DNA of 64,000 nucleotides from Planctomycetes bacterium B3_Pla (GTDB lineage: Bacteria > Planctomycetota > Phycisphaerae > Sedimentisphaerales > Anaerobacaceae), in the NCBI GenBank assembly GCA_005223045.1, contig NJBM01000009.1:85732-149731 (forward strand), written 5' to 3'. The translations under genes were made by a program, and so were the position numbers. Of this stretch, positions 35,855-44,739 are shown piece by piece. Each line of letters opens with the position of its first letter. Positions within the stretch are counted from its first letter, which is position 1. The notes under the pieces are model-generated. The model was not told where the DNA came from. It saw only the letters and a program-made list of their open reading frames with translations, and searched no databases.

Positions 35855-37486
35855 ATGGTTAACTGGATTGTCTCAAGAAGAATGCTCTGTCTCTCGGTCT
35901 CTGCTGTCATGTTAGGATGCGGGCTTTCGCTGGGGGCGGTGGACGTTGTTGCCGAGCCTTATCTGCTGGATACCGGGCTGATCTCGCGTTCGATTTCGTT
36001 CGAGAACCCCACCGGCGCCCCTGGCGAGGGCGGCAAAGCGGCCAGCCGTCTCGGGGCCACGCGCAAAGGCGCTCCGTCGATGAGCCTGAAGGCCGGCCAG
36101 GAAGTGCAACTGTGCGACATTGATGGGCCGGGGACTATCAGACACATCTGGATGACCACCAGAAGAGACCCGCTGAACCTCAGGAGCCTGGTGCTGCGAG
36201 CCTGGTGGGATGGACAGGAACATCCGAGCATCGAATCTCCGATAGGCGACTTTATGGGATTCGCGCACGGCAAAGTGATGCCGTATCACTCGGCGGTGCA
36301 CTCGTTGGGCCAAAATGCCGGCATGAACATCTGGCTGCCAATGCCGTTCACGAAACGCGCAAAGGTCACACTGACCAACGAAGGCGAGAAGGACGTGCCG
36401 TTGTACTATCAGATCGACTACACGATTGCCGACAAGCATCCGAAGGACGTCGGCCGGCTGCACGTGCTGTTTCGCAGGGAGAACCCGACGACAATCAAGA
36501 AGGACCTTGTTATGCTGCCGCAGCGAAAGAGCAAGGGCCGCTTCATGGGCGCCCTTATCGGCATCCGCAACCTGACGCCCAGGCAATGGTGGGGTGAAGG
36601 TGAGATCAAAATTTTTATGGACGGCGACAAGGAATTCCCGACAATCTGCGGCACGGGGAGCGAGGACTACGTGGGCCTGTCCTACGGCATGCAGCAGACG
36701 CCTTACCTGTACAACGGTTGCAGCCTGAACGAGAACAGCTTCGTCTCGATGTATCGCTGGCATCTTCCCGATCCGATTCTGTGGCGAAAGGAATGTCGAA
36801 TCACAATCCAGCAGATCGCCTGGAAGAACGGCCTGGCCGAGACGCAGGACGACTGGTCGTGCGCGACGTTCTGGTATGAGCCTGTACCAAGCGCTGCGCT
36901 GCCGGAAATGCCTGATGTCACGCTTCGAACGGTAAATATCTGGCCAGAGAAGTCGGGCGTCGTAAAACTCTTCAACGGCAAGGACCTGACCGGCTGGGAG
37001 ACCAGCGGCGACGCAAAATGGGGCGTCGAGAATGGTTTTCTGGTAGGAACGCAGGGCCAGGACAATGCTCCGGGCGATCTGTTCACGAAAGAAACGTACA
37101 AAGATTTCGTGGCGACCCTCACCTACCGGACCGAGTGGCCCTGTAACAGCGGCCTGTGGTTCCGCTATCAGTCGCCGAAGCAGGCATACCAGGCCGACGT
37201 GCTCGAATACAAAAAGCCTGTAGCGTGGTCCGGCACGCTTTACTGTCCCGGCAAGATGTTCCTTGCGATTAATGAGGACAAGACAATCGTGAATCGGGAT
37301 GACTGGAATACGATAATAGTCCGCGCCAAAGGCGACCATCTCCAGGTATGGCTTAACGGCCGCAAAACAGCAGACGTACACGACGACACTACCGACTCGG
37401 GCAAGATAGGCTTCCAAATCCACCCCGGGGCGCAATTCGGACCGATGAAGATTGTCGTACGAGAATTGACGCTGCGACCGCTTTAG
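35855..37486 (+). CDS. Exported GH172 (DUF2961)-DUF1080 fusion protein
   Basis: This 543-residue protein has a signal peptide and an ATG behind AAAGGAG. Residues about 40-355 are a DUF2961/GH172 domain: ISRSISFENPTGAPGEGGKA, then DIDGPGTIRHIWMT, with the GTGSEDYVG loop near 266-274 containing the likely catalytic Glu. Residues about 369-541 are a DUF1080/3-keto-disaccharide hydrolase-like jelly roll: LFNGKDLTGWE, SGLWFRYQSP, IGFQIHPG. GH172 enzymes act on arabinofuranosides and difructose compounds, and DUF1080 proteins have been linked to hydrolysis of 3-keto-glycosides. The fusion suggests a two-step attack on one sugar, but which sugar is unknown. Confidence 0.85.
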   Translation: MVNWIVSRRMLCLSVSAVMLGCGLSLGAVDVVAEPYLLDTGLISRSISFENPTGAPGEGGKAASRLGATRKGAPSMSLKAGQEVQLCDIDGPGTIRHIWMTTRRDPLNLRSLVLRAWWDGQEHPSIESPIGDFMGFAHGKVMPYHSAVHSLGQNAGMNIWLPMPFTKRAKVTLTNEGEKDVPLYYQIDYTIADKHPKDVGRLHVLFRRENPTTIKKDLVMLPQRKSKGRFMGALIGIRNLTPRQWWGEGEIKIFMDGDKEFPTICGTGSEDYVGLSYGMQQTPYLYNGCSLNENSFVSMYRWHLPDPILWRKECRITIQQIAWKNGLAETQDDWSCATFWYEPVPSAALPEMPDVTLRTVNIWPEKSGVVKLFNGKDLTGWETSGDAKWGVENGFLVGTQGQDNAPGDLFTKETYKDFVATLTYRTEWPCNSGLWFRYQSPKQAYQADVLEYKKPVAWSGTLYCPGKMFLAINEDKTIVNRDDWNTIIVRAKGDHLQVWLNGRKTADVHDDTTDSGKIGFQIHPGAQFGPMKIVVRELTLRPL

Positions 37487-37490
37487 CCGA

Positions 37491-38849
37491 TCAGACGGAA
37501 GATTCCGCTCCGGCTTCGTCCTGGATATAGTTCTTTACTGGATAGCGTCTGGCAATGGGAACGAACAATACCGCTGTAGCCAGCATCACGATTGTAAAGA
37601 ACCAATAGTAGCTGGCTCCCGGCAGCTTGCTTGTGCCGTCTTCATTTTGAATGAAAACATTGACTGCCGCAGTGAAGGCGTTTCCGAGCGAAATCGACAG
37701 AAGAAAGACTGCCATAATGAATGACTTCATTTTCTTCGGAGCCTGAGTATATGAGAACTCCAGGCAGGTGATCGAGACCATTATTTCCGCAGAAGTAAGC
37801 AGCGCGTACCCAAGAATCATCCATCCGATGCTGGGTGTGCCGCCGGCGACAATTCCGCTTTCAATCAGGGCCGATACGACGAAAGGCGAGGCTGCCAGGA
37901 ATAGGCCCATGCCTATTTTGCGCAGCGCCGTCAATGGAAATACCTTGTTTATCACCGGATATATAACGTATGAGAAAAGCGGGATAAAAACCAATATCAT
38001 CAGGGGATTGACGGCAACGATCTGGGTGGGCAGCCACTCATGGCCCAGCCAGTTGCGGTTCATTTTTTCGGCCTGTAGCATCCACGCCGAGTCCATCTGG
38101 TCGAACAGCGCCCAAAACGGCGCCACGAAGATATAGACAATGCAGAGCTTGCCGATCGCTCTTATGCCTTCGCCGCTAAAGCACTCCCTGACAAATTCGG
38201 TTCCGCCGCGCGGTATGTGCACAAACTTCCTGCGTCCGAGCCAAAACGCTATCGTGGCCAGCACCATGAAGGCGCCGGGGACACCGAACGCGACGGCAGG
38301 CCCGTATCTATCAAGCAATTCAGGTATCAACAGATTGGAGATAAAAGCGCCCAGATTGACTGAGAAATAGAACCAGTTGTACACTCTTGCTATCAGGTGC
38401 TTGTTGGTTTTTCCGAATTGATCGCCGACATTTGCGCTGACACAGGGTTTTATGACTCCGGAGCCGACGGCAATCAGAATCAGTCCGGCCCCCAATCCAA
38501 GACGAGTGCTATCCGTCGCAAGGGCAAGTGTGCCGAAACAGTAGAGTATCGAAAAATACAGGATAGTCCTGTATTTGCCAAGCCAGATGTCGGATATTAG
38601 AGCGCCGACCAGAGGCATGAAATAGACAGCCGAAACGAACAGATGGAACCACGCCTTGCTCTGCTCGGCGGTCATCAGATCAAGTTGACCGCTCCTATTG
38701 ACGAGCAGATGCGTCATGAAGAACACAAGAATGCATCGTGTCCCGTAGAAGGCGAAGCGCTCGGAGGCTTCATTTGTGAGAATGTAGGGGACACCTGCGG
38801 GCATTTTCTTCGATGGGATCGGTGCGGTTAGATATTTACTCTTAGCCAT
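37491..38849 (-). CDS. POT-family proton-coupled peptide transporter
   Basis: This is a 452-residue membrane protein with about twelve helices. It opens with LTNEASERFAFYGTRCIL, which carries the E-x-x-E-R-F-x-Y signature of peptide transporters, and later has VSANVGDQFGKTN and RVYNWFYFSVNLGAF, the second POT hallmark. It imports di- and tripeptides with protons across the inner membrane. The gene ends 5 bp from the convergent GH172 gene. Along with the exported M3 and M2-type peptidases and two OPT transporters, it makes a peptide-scavenging set. Confidence 0.9.
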   Translation of the reverse strand: MAKSKYLTAPIPSKKMPAGVPYILTNEASERFAFYGTRCILVFFMTHLLVNRSGQLDLMTAEQSKAWFHLFVSAVYFMPLVGALISDIWLGKYRTILYFSILYCFGTLALATDSTRLGLGAGLILIAVGSGVIKPCVSANVGDQFGKTNKHLIARVYNWFYFSVNLGAFISNLLIPELLDRYGPAVAFGVPGAFMVLATIAFWLGRRKFVHIPRGGTEFVRECFSGEGIRAIGKLCIVYIFVAPFWALFDQMDSAWMLQAEKMNRNWLGHEWLPTQIVAVNPLMILVFIPLFSYVIYPVINKVFPLTALRKIGMGLFLAASPFVVSALIESGIVAGGTPSIGWMILGYALLTSAEIMVSITCLEFSYTQAPKKMKSFIMAVFLLSISLGNAFTAAVNVFIQNEDGTSKLPGASYYWFFTIVMLATAVLFVPIARRYPVKNYIQDEAGAESSV

Positions 38850-39042
38850 AAGGCCATATAGTACGTTCGTTGCCGGCCTAATTCAAAGAAGAAATCAGCC
38901 GGTGCGAGAAATAATCAGGCACGGCACCTAAGCGTTATAAAACCTGCTTGATTTCAGCGATTGCAGGTGATAATATCCTTCGGGTAAAAAAAAGCCCGGA
39001 TAACAAAATGGAAACAGAATATTTGAAGGGGAGTATGAAACC

Positions 39043-40722
39043 ATGAAAAACTTATCGACTCTGGTTGTGACGCTGACAATAAGCGCTGCTCTTGTTGGAT
39101 GCGGGCCTAATCAAAAGGAGAAACAGTTGCAGAAATTCATCACTACGCACGTGGAAAAAGTCAAGCCGATGAACAAAGAGACGAATCTTGCCTATTGGGA
39201 CGCGGCTACCAGCGGCAAGGCCGAGGATTATGAGAGAGTCAGTGAGCTGACGCTGAAGATTCGCCAGGTTTACAGCGATCCGGAGGATTTTGTCTTTCTC
39301 AGGGAGTTGAGAGAATCCGGGCAGGCAAAGAAGCCCGTATTGGCCCGGCAGTTGGATATGTTGTACAACACTTATTTAGGCAACCAGATAGAACCCGAGC
39401 TGCTGAAGCAACTCGTTGACCTCGGCACGGAAATTGAGAAGAACTTCAGCACCTTTCGCGGCACCATCGAGGGGGAAAAAGTCACCGACAACGAGATCAA
39501 GGAAATTCTAAAGACCGAAACCGACTCGACCAAAAGAAAACAAGCATGGCTGGCCGGCAAGCAGGTCGGAGTGGCTGTTGCAGACGATATCATCCGGTTG
39601 GTCAAACTGCGAAACCAGGCGGCGCAGAAGCTGGGCTTTGACAATTTCCACACTCTTTCACTGATTACAGCCGAGCAGGATGTCAAAGAGCTGGACCGGA
39701 TTTTCGACGAACTCTACAAACTGACCAATGGGCCTTTTGCCGAATTGAAGACCGATTTGGACCGCATATTGGCGGCCAAGTACGGCGTAGCTGCCGCTGA
39801 GCTTATGCCCTGGCACTATCATGATCCGTTCTTTCAGGAAACGCCTATGGTCTATGACCTGGATCTGGACGGCTACTACGAAGACAAAGACGTCAAGGAG
39901 CTGGCGATGGTTTTCTTCACCGGCATAGATTTGCCGGTTGAATCCATACTTGCCAACAGCGATTTGTACGAGCGGGAAGGCAAGAATCCACACGCTTTTT
40001 GTACGGACATAGATCGGGAAGGCGACGTCCGTATCCTGTGCAATCTCAAGAATAACGAGTCCTGGATGGAGACAATTTTGCACGAGCTGGGTCATGCCGT
40101 TTATAACAAATATCACGATCCGCAGGTGCCGATTCTGCTCAGAAAGCCGGCACACATTTTCACGACCGAAGCTATGGCGATGTTCTTCGGCCGGCTCAGC
40201 CGGAACGCCGCATGGATGCAGCAGGTGTTGGAACTCTCGGACGAGCAGCGAGCGGAAATCGAAGAAGTGAGCGGCAAGTACGCGCAGCTAAAGCAACTGA
40301 TTTTCGCACGATGGGCTATGGTGATGTATGATTTTGAAAAGCAGCTTTATGCGAATCCCGAGCAGGACCTCAACTCGCTGTGGTGGCAGACGGTTGAGAA
40401 GTACCAGCTCGTGAAAAAGCCTTCGGGGCGCAACGAGCCCGACTGGGCCGCCAAAATCCATTTTGCAATTGCTCCCTGTTACTACCACAACTATTTGTTG
40501 GGTGAATTGCTGGCTTCTCAACTGCACAACCATCTTGTCCACAACGTCCTGAAGCTCGAATCGGACAGAGACGTCAGTTACGTGGCCGAGAGAAGTGTCG
40601 GAGATTTTCTAACAAAAGAAGTCTTCGAAGCCGGAGCGGTTTACCACTGGAACGATATGATCGAACGCGCGACCGGCGAACCGTTGAGGCCGGAATACTT
40701 TGTCAACCAGTTTGTAAAATGA
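39043..40722 (+). CDS. M2-like metallopeptidase lipoprotein
   Basis: This 559-residue protein has a signal peptide with lipobox ALVGC (Cys20), so it is lipid-anchored. The zinc motif is HELGH at 347-351, and a second glutamate ligand is in TTEAMAMFFGR near 376. The helical architecture and segments such as NLAYWDAATSG resemble M2 peptidyl-dipeptidases (angiotensin-converting-enzyme family) rather than M3, though both share the gluzincin fold. It should release dipeptides from peptide C-termini. It lies 46 bp before an OPT transporter gene on the same strand, so the two are probably one peptide-uptake operon. Confidence 0.85.
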   Translation: MKNLSTLVVTLTISAALVGCGPNQKEKQLQKFITTHVEKVKPMNKETNLAYWDAATSGKAEDYERVSELTLKIRQVYSDPEDFVFLRELRESGQAKKPVLARQLDMLYNTYLGNQIEPELLKQLVDLGTEIEKNFSTFRGTIEGEKVTDNEIKEILKTETDSTKRKQAWLAGKQVGVAVADDIIRLVKLRNQAAQKLGFDNFHTLSLITAEQDVKELDRIFDELYKLTNGPFAELKTDLDRILAAKYGVAAAELMPWHYHDPFFQETPMVYDLDLDGYYEDKDVKELAMVFFTGIDLPVESILANSDLYEREGKNPHAFCTDIDREGDVRILCNLKNNESWMETILHELGHAVYNKYHDPQVPILLRKPAHIFTTEAMAMFFGRLSRNAAWMQQVLELSDEQRAEIEEVSGKYAQLKQLIFARWAMVMYDFEKQLYANPEQDLNSLWWQTVEKYQLVKKPSGRNEPDWAAKIHFAIAPCYYHNYLLGELLASQLHNHLVHNVLKLESDRDVSYVAERSVGDFLTKEVFEAGAVYHWNDMIERATGEPLRPEYFVNQFVK

Positions 40723-40768
40723 TTGCAGGACAATCGGTGATTCTCTCTTAATTGGGAACAGGTGAACT

Positions 40769-42733
40769 ATGGATTTGGAAGAACGCTCGTTACCGGAAAT
40801 CACTGTCAAGGCATTTGTTTTAGGCGTAGTGCTCTCGATGGTGCTGGCGGCGGCAAACGCCTATCTGGGCTTGTTCGCCGGTATGACGGTTTCGGCATCA
40901 ATCCCGGCCGCCGTCGTCTCGATGGGGCTGCTGAGGCTGTTTCGCAAGAGCAACATTCTTGAGAACAACATCGTACAGACGGCGGCCTCGGCGGGCGAGT
41001 CATTAGCTGCCGGTGTCATATTCACACTGCCGGCCCTGGTCATCATGGGTTATTGGGACGGCTTCGGCGGCAAGAACTTCTGGTGGATCACAGTCATTGC
41101 CGCATTCGGCGGCCTGCTGGGCGTGCTGTTCACCATTCCGCTTCGACGTTCGCTCATCGTCGAGGGCGACTTGCAGTTCCCCGAAGGTATCGCGACTGCC
41201 GAGGTCCTTGAGACGGGCCAGGAGGGCGGCAGGGGCCTCTGGACCATCGCACAGGCGTCAATTGTGGGCGGGCTGTTCAAAGTCTTAGCGAAAGGTGTCG
41301 GCCTGTGGCCCGAAGCCATCGAAGGCGCCAGGGGGATCGGCAGGACACTCGTTTACGGCGGTTCGAACCTCAGCCCGGCACTGCTGTCGGTAGGCTACAT
41401 CGTCGGTCTGAATATAGCCGTGTTGATCTTCTTAGGCGGCGTCGCCAACTGGTACTTAGCCATTCCAATCTGTGCGGCCTTCTCCGAGAGCGCTGCCGAT
41501 GTTGACGCCGTTGACAGGGCTTACGGCATCTGGTCCGCCCAGACGCGATATATCGGCGTCGGGGCAATGCTCGTCGGCGGCCTGTGGACAATCTTCAAGA
41601 TGCGAGGCTCGCTCCTGAGCGGGGTCAAGAGCGGTCTCAAAGCCTATCGAGCGATAGGCCAGGACCAGGTCCAAATCGAGCGAACCGAGAAAGACATGCC
41701 CATGAAATGGGTGCTCGTGCTGATTGTCGCTTCGATAGTCCCGCTGTTTCTCGTTTACCAGACCTTCGTTGGGGATGTCTCTATCTCGCTTCCGATGGCG
41801 GTCGTGATGCTCATCGCAGGATTTCTGTTCTCTGCCGTAGCCGGCTACATGGCGGGCCTGGTCGGCTCGTCCAACAATCCCATCTCCGGCATAACAATTG
41901 CCACGATAGTCGTGGCCTCGCTCCTATTGCTTGTGCTCATGGGCAAGGGCGCCGAAAACGGCCCGGCTGCGGCGATCATAATAGGCAGCGTCGTTTGCTG
42001 CGCCGCGGCCATTGCCGGCGACAACATGCAGGACCTCAAGGCCGGCAGGATTGTCGGCGCAACACCCTGGAAGCAGCAGGTCATGCAGATCGTCGGCACA
42101 CTCTCCGGGGCAATCGTAATTGCGCCGGTCCTCATGCTCTTGCATGAGGCGTATGGTTTCAGCGGCCAGCCGGGTCTGTCGCCGGAGGAAACGGCCGACG
42201 CCTTGTCCGCTATTCAGGCAAATCTTATGGCCTCGGTGGCACAGGGTGTCTTCAAGGGCAACATGCCCTGGACATTCGCCTTTATCGGGATGGGTGTCGC
42301 CGTGGGGATCATCGTACTGGATCTTTTTCTGGAAGCCCGGAAAAGCTCGTTCCGCACACCCGTGCTTGCGGTAGCGATCGGTTTCTATCTGCCGCTGCAA
42401 CTGTCGGTGCCGATCTTCGGGGGCGGCATCATCCACTGGGCGGTCAAGGGTTTCCACAAGCGGCGCAAGACCGATTCGGCGCAGATCGAGCAGTCCAATC
42501 GCAGCGGCCTGCTGTTCGCTTCCGGCCTTATCACCGGCGAAGCCCTGATGGGTATCCTCATAGCGGTCCCAATAGTTCTCCTCAAGCGATTCGACGTCGG
42601 CCTGCCGATCATCAAGCACTTATGGGGCAAGACCGTCCCCTTTGGCGGCTGGCTCGGCGCAGCGCTGCTCATCGGCGTCGCGTACTGGTTGTACCGCACA
42701 GCCCGCGGAAACGGCACGCAAGCCAAAAGCTGA
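40769..42733 (+). CDS. OPT-family oligopeptide transporter
   Basis: This 654-residue, about sixteen-helix protein has the OPT features LPEITVKAFVLGVVLSMVLA, ANAYLGLFAGMTVSASIPAA, NNIVQTAASAGESLAAGVIF and the late PFGGWLGAALLIGVAYWLY. OPT transporters take up oligopeptides or metal chelates. It is the second gene after the M2-like peptidase. It is distantly similar to the second OPT protein at 48532-50301, which shares the NNI(V/N)QT core. Confidence 0.9.
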   Translation: MDLEERSLPEITVKAFVLGVVLSMVLAAANAYLGLFAGMTVSASIPAAVVSMGLLRLFRKSNILENNIVQTAASAGESLAAGVIFTLPALVIMGYWDGFGGKNFWWITVIAAFGGLLGVLFTIPLRRSLIVEGDLQFPEGIATAEVLETGQEGGRGLWTIAQASIVGGLFKVLAKGVGLWPEAIEGARGIGRTLVYGGSNLSPALLSVGYIVGLNIAVLIFLGGVANWYLAIPICAAFSESAADVDAVDRAYGIWSAQTRYIGVGAMLVGGLWTIFKMRGSLLSGVKSGLKAYRAIGQDQVQIERTEKDMPMKWVLVLIVASIVPLFLVYQTFVGDVSISLPMAVVMLIAGFLFSAVAGYMAGLVGSSNNPISGITIATIVVASLLLLVLMGKGAENGPAAAIIIGSVVCCAAAIAGDNMQDLKAGRIVGATPWKQQVMQIVGTLSGAIVIAPVLMLLHEAYGFSGQPGLSPEETADALSAIQANLMASVAQGVFKGNMPWTFAFIGMGVAVGIIVLDLFLEARKSSFRTPVLAVAIGFYLPLQLSVPIFGGGIIHWAVKGFHKRRKTDSAQIEQSNRSGLLFASGLITGEALMGILIAVPIVLLKRFDVGLPIIKHLWGKTVPFGGWLGAALLIGVAYWLYRTARGNGTQAKS

Positions 42734-42803
42734 GTACTGAACTGGCTTTTCTCGCAGCCCTCTTGCCGCTCCTCTGGGTGTCGGAGGGCTGAAATTGGCT
42801 CCG

Positions 42804-42824
42804 TTCGACACTGCTCAGGACAAG
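42804..42824. repeat. Dispersed palindromic repeat, half-copy 3
   Basis: It matches 43514-43534 in inverted orientation at 19 of 21 positions, and is related to the copies at 12758 and 27242. Confidence 0.65.
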
Positions 42825-42828
42825 TTTG

Positions 42829-43032
42829 ATTGGCTTTGTTTTTCCGAAGCCCCTGGTGAGCTATATTTATGTATGTCTTTATACGATAGATAGTTACATT
42901 CTATTTGGCCTTTGCAAATTGGCTTTGTTTTTTCACAATCGCACGCCGTCAAGCGCGCTCCGCGCCATACAACATGCGACATACGCAATACGCAATACGA
43001 TATACGAAACACAAAATTGGCTTTGTTTTTTC
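42829..43032. repeat. Three direct copies of a GGCTTTGTTTTTYC motif
   Basis: Copies of ATTGGCTTTGTTTTTYC start at 42829, 42918 and 43016. Reading the other strand, these give translated peptides KQSQ or KTKPI, which I recall from dispersed repeats of planctomycete drafts. Confidence 0.65.
42981..43008. repeat. Heptamer-phased array (ATACGCA type)
   Basis: Four units: ATACGCA twice, then ATACGAT and ATACGAA. Confidence 0.8.
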
Positions 43033-43103
43033 AACTTCTATTAACCGCCGAGACCGCAGAGAACGCAGAGATTGGGTTCGATGCTGGATTCTCGATACAC
43101 ACA

Positions 43104-43173
43104 ATACGCAATACGCAATACGCAATACGCTATACGCTATACTCTCCTGTATCCTGTATCCTGTTTTCTGTAT
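43104..43173. repeat. Heptamer-phased array, two unit families in one phase
   Basis: Ten 7-bp units in strict register: ATACGCA (three), ATACGCT (two), ATACTCT, CCTGTAT (two), then CCTGTTT and TCTGTAT. The unit changes mid-array but the 7-bp phase does not. Confidence 0.85.
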
Positions 43174-43393
43174 CTTTTTGCTCGCGCGCAAAAGGCGCGC
43201 CTCTATAATTGGAGCAACATGCACGAATTGAACGAAATTCTACAAAAATGTGACCCATCTTTATGCCGTAAGTCCTTATGCTGGAGTAGATAAAGAAATT
43301 TTCAAACTCTCTTATTTTTGTCCCGAGGTACCCGCATGTTTTGAACGAAAACTGCTCGATTTTTGGGGCCACAGAGAGCCAGAGATGGCAGAA

Positions 43394-43435
43394 CAATAAT
43401 CAATAGTCAATAATCAATAATCAATAATCAATTGT
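43394..43435. repeat. Heptamer array (CAATAAT type)
   Basis: Six units, CAATAAT with variants CAATAGT and CAATTGT. A short second array of three units lies at 43490-43510. Confidence 0.85.
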
Positions 43436-43513
43436 AGGGGCCACAGATTTCACTGATTGGCACGGATTTGGATTAGGCACGCAGAAGATCAATAGTCAAT
43501 AATCAATAGAAAA

Positions 43514-43534
43514 CTTGTCCTGAGCGGAGTCGAA
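43514..43534. repeat. Dispersed palindromic repeat, half-copy 4
   Basis: CTTGTCCTGAGC...GTCGAA, inverted relative to the copy at 42804-42824. Confidence 0.65.
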
Positions 43535-43835
43535 TGGATAGTCAATTACTTCGCCCGCACTTTTGAACGAAATTTACTCGACGTAGAGACCATCCACAGG
43601 CGCAAAAAACCACGTTTTCTGCGACTTTTTTCAGACAGGATAAACCGGATGATCCTGTGATCCCGTCAACTTTTTTCACTTTTTTTGAAGAATTCGCGAT
43701 TTTCTTATCAACATTGACTCCGTGAGATACGCCCTATTAAGTAGAGGGGCCGGATATGCCTGCTAATGGCTATTTGGGTCAATTAGCACGAATGTCGTTG
43801 TTCCGGGCTGGGAAAATGCGGGCTGGGAAAATGGG

Positions 43836-43841
43836 TATAAT
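43836..43841 (+). promoter_or_regulatory. Candidate -10 of the AT-rich operon
   Basis: A perfect TATAAT follows two direct copies of CGGGCTGGGAAAATG. No good -35 is present at the usual distance, so an activator or a different sigma factor would be needed. Confidence 0.4.
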
Positions 43842-43885
43842 ATGGAACAGCAAACGTGAGTGAGTGGCAGAAGGCGGAAGTAAAG

Positions 43886-43981
43886 ATGCGAGTTTTAAGA
43901 CGGCAAATGCGTTTTGTGAAGAAAATGTACCGGACACCTTCGATTCCTTCAAAGATTAAAAGGCAGACCATGAGAAGCTGA
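43886..43981 (+). CDS. Possible small basic peptide upstream of orphan operon
   Basis: A 31-codon frame behind GGAAGTAAAG encodes a strongly basic peptide (MRVLRRQMRFVKKMYRT at its start). It ends 8 bases before the first gene of the AT-rich operon. It is too short to be sure of; it may be a leader peptide or chance. Confidence 0.25.
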   Translation: MRVLRRQMRFVKKMYRTPSIPSKIKRQTMRS

Positions 43982-43989
43982 GGATACAA

Positions 43990-44739
43990 ATGGAAATACC
44001 CGATAGATGCAAATCCTGGCTTGAGAAGATTAAATGTGGAAATGAGCAAGCTCAGAAGATTTTAGAAAATCTTCGTAGGGATAATTGCATAAAATCCGAA
44101 ATTAGTGAAGAATTTTTTAAACGCTTGGAAGCCAAAGGAGATCCATGTAGCCCCGAAGATGCCAAAAACACAGCTATTGGTATAGTTACGGATGATCCTG
44201 ATAGATTTGTATGCCAAGGGGGAAGAATTCCCAGTGATTCGTTTAATACGCTTTTTAGATTAGAACAAGTCACAAATTTAGGAAGATTAATCCCTATTAA
44301 TCGAAAAAAAATTGGCATAAAGGACCAAAAGACATTCGACCGCAAGCAACTTTCTGATGATGAAATAAATGATCTTATACACGATTTTAAAGAAGTAAAA
44401 TTAGGTAATTTACTTGATATCGTATGGGTTACCGATGCTGAAGAATCCGGCCAAATTGGTTCAGGTGAGTTAGTTGATCGGTTGGGATTAACTCCTCTGG
44501 CAGAGGCTGAGCGTTGTCTTAAAATTGTCTATAAGCGTGAAAAAGCGAAAAAAAACTTGCATTTACCTCGTTCTTTTGATGGAATAGATCAAGGCCCATT
44601 CGAAGTGGTTGAGGATTGTAACGCGGATGCTGGAAAGACGGTCCCGTTAAGTTTGCCACGTGAACAAGGTTTGCCAGAGGTTGTGCATAGAGGGTGTAGG
44701 GTAAAGCCGGAAATATTTACAGTGGAATCAATAGTATGA
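43990..44739 (+). CDS. Orphan protein A of AT-rich operon
   Basis: This is a 249-residue soluble protein with no signal peptide or membrane helix. It starts MEIPDRCKSWLEKIKCGNEQ behind GAGGA. It is mostly helical in its first third and has a notable DDEINDLIHDFKEVK segment and a later LPRSFDGIDQGPFEVVEDC. I know no family with these motifs, nor any catalytic signature. Base composition is far more AT-rich than the flanking genes, suggesting horizontal transfer. Its stop overlaps the start of the next gene (ATGA), so the two are translationally coupled. Confidence 0.65.
   Translation: MEIPDRCKSWLEKIKCGNEQAQKILENLRRDNCIKSEISEEFFKRLEAKGDPCSPEDAKNTAIGIVTDDPDRFVCQGGRIPSDSFNTLFRLEQVTNLGRLIPINRKKIGIKDQKTFDRKQLSDDEINDLIHDFKEVKLGNLLDIVWVTDAEESGQIGSGELVDRLGLTPLAEAERCLKIVYKREKAKKNLHLPRSFDGIDQGPFEVVEDCNADAGKTVPLSLPREQGLPEVVHRGCRVKPEIFTVESIV

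Larger units (their letters stand above)
42734..43885. other. Gene-poor repeat tract
   Basis: No supported gene. It holds three copies of a GGCTTTGTTTTTTC motif (42829-43032), two large heptamer-phased arrays and smaller ones, two inverted copies of the CTTGTCCTGAGC repeat (42804-42824 and 43514-43534), a CCGCCGAGACCGCAGAGAAC repeat (43043-43062) and a CACAGATTTCACTGATTGG word (43442-43460) seen as dispersed repeats in many draft genomes. From 43550 on it becomes AT-rich and merges with the island. A weak hairpin (42755-42791) may end the OPT transcript. Confidence 0.55.

Noticed and set aside
35912-37435. Minus-strand open frame of 507 codons
   Set aside because: Shadow of the GH172-DUF1080 gene; the plus strand has the signal peptide, ribosome site and motifs.
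42981-43510. Possible CRISPR array
   Set aside because: The repeats are 7-bp tandem units without spacers of constant length, and no cas gene is near.
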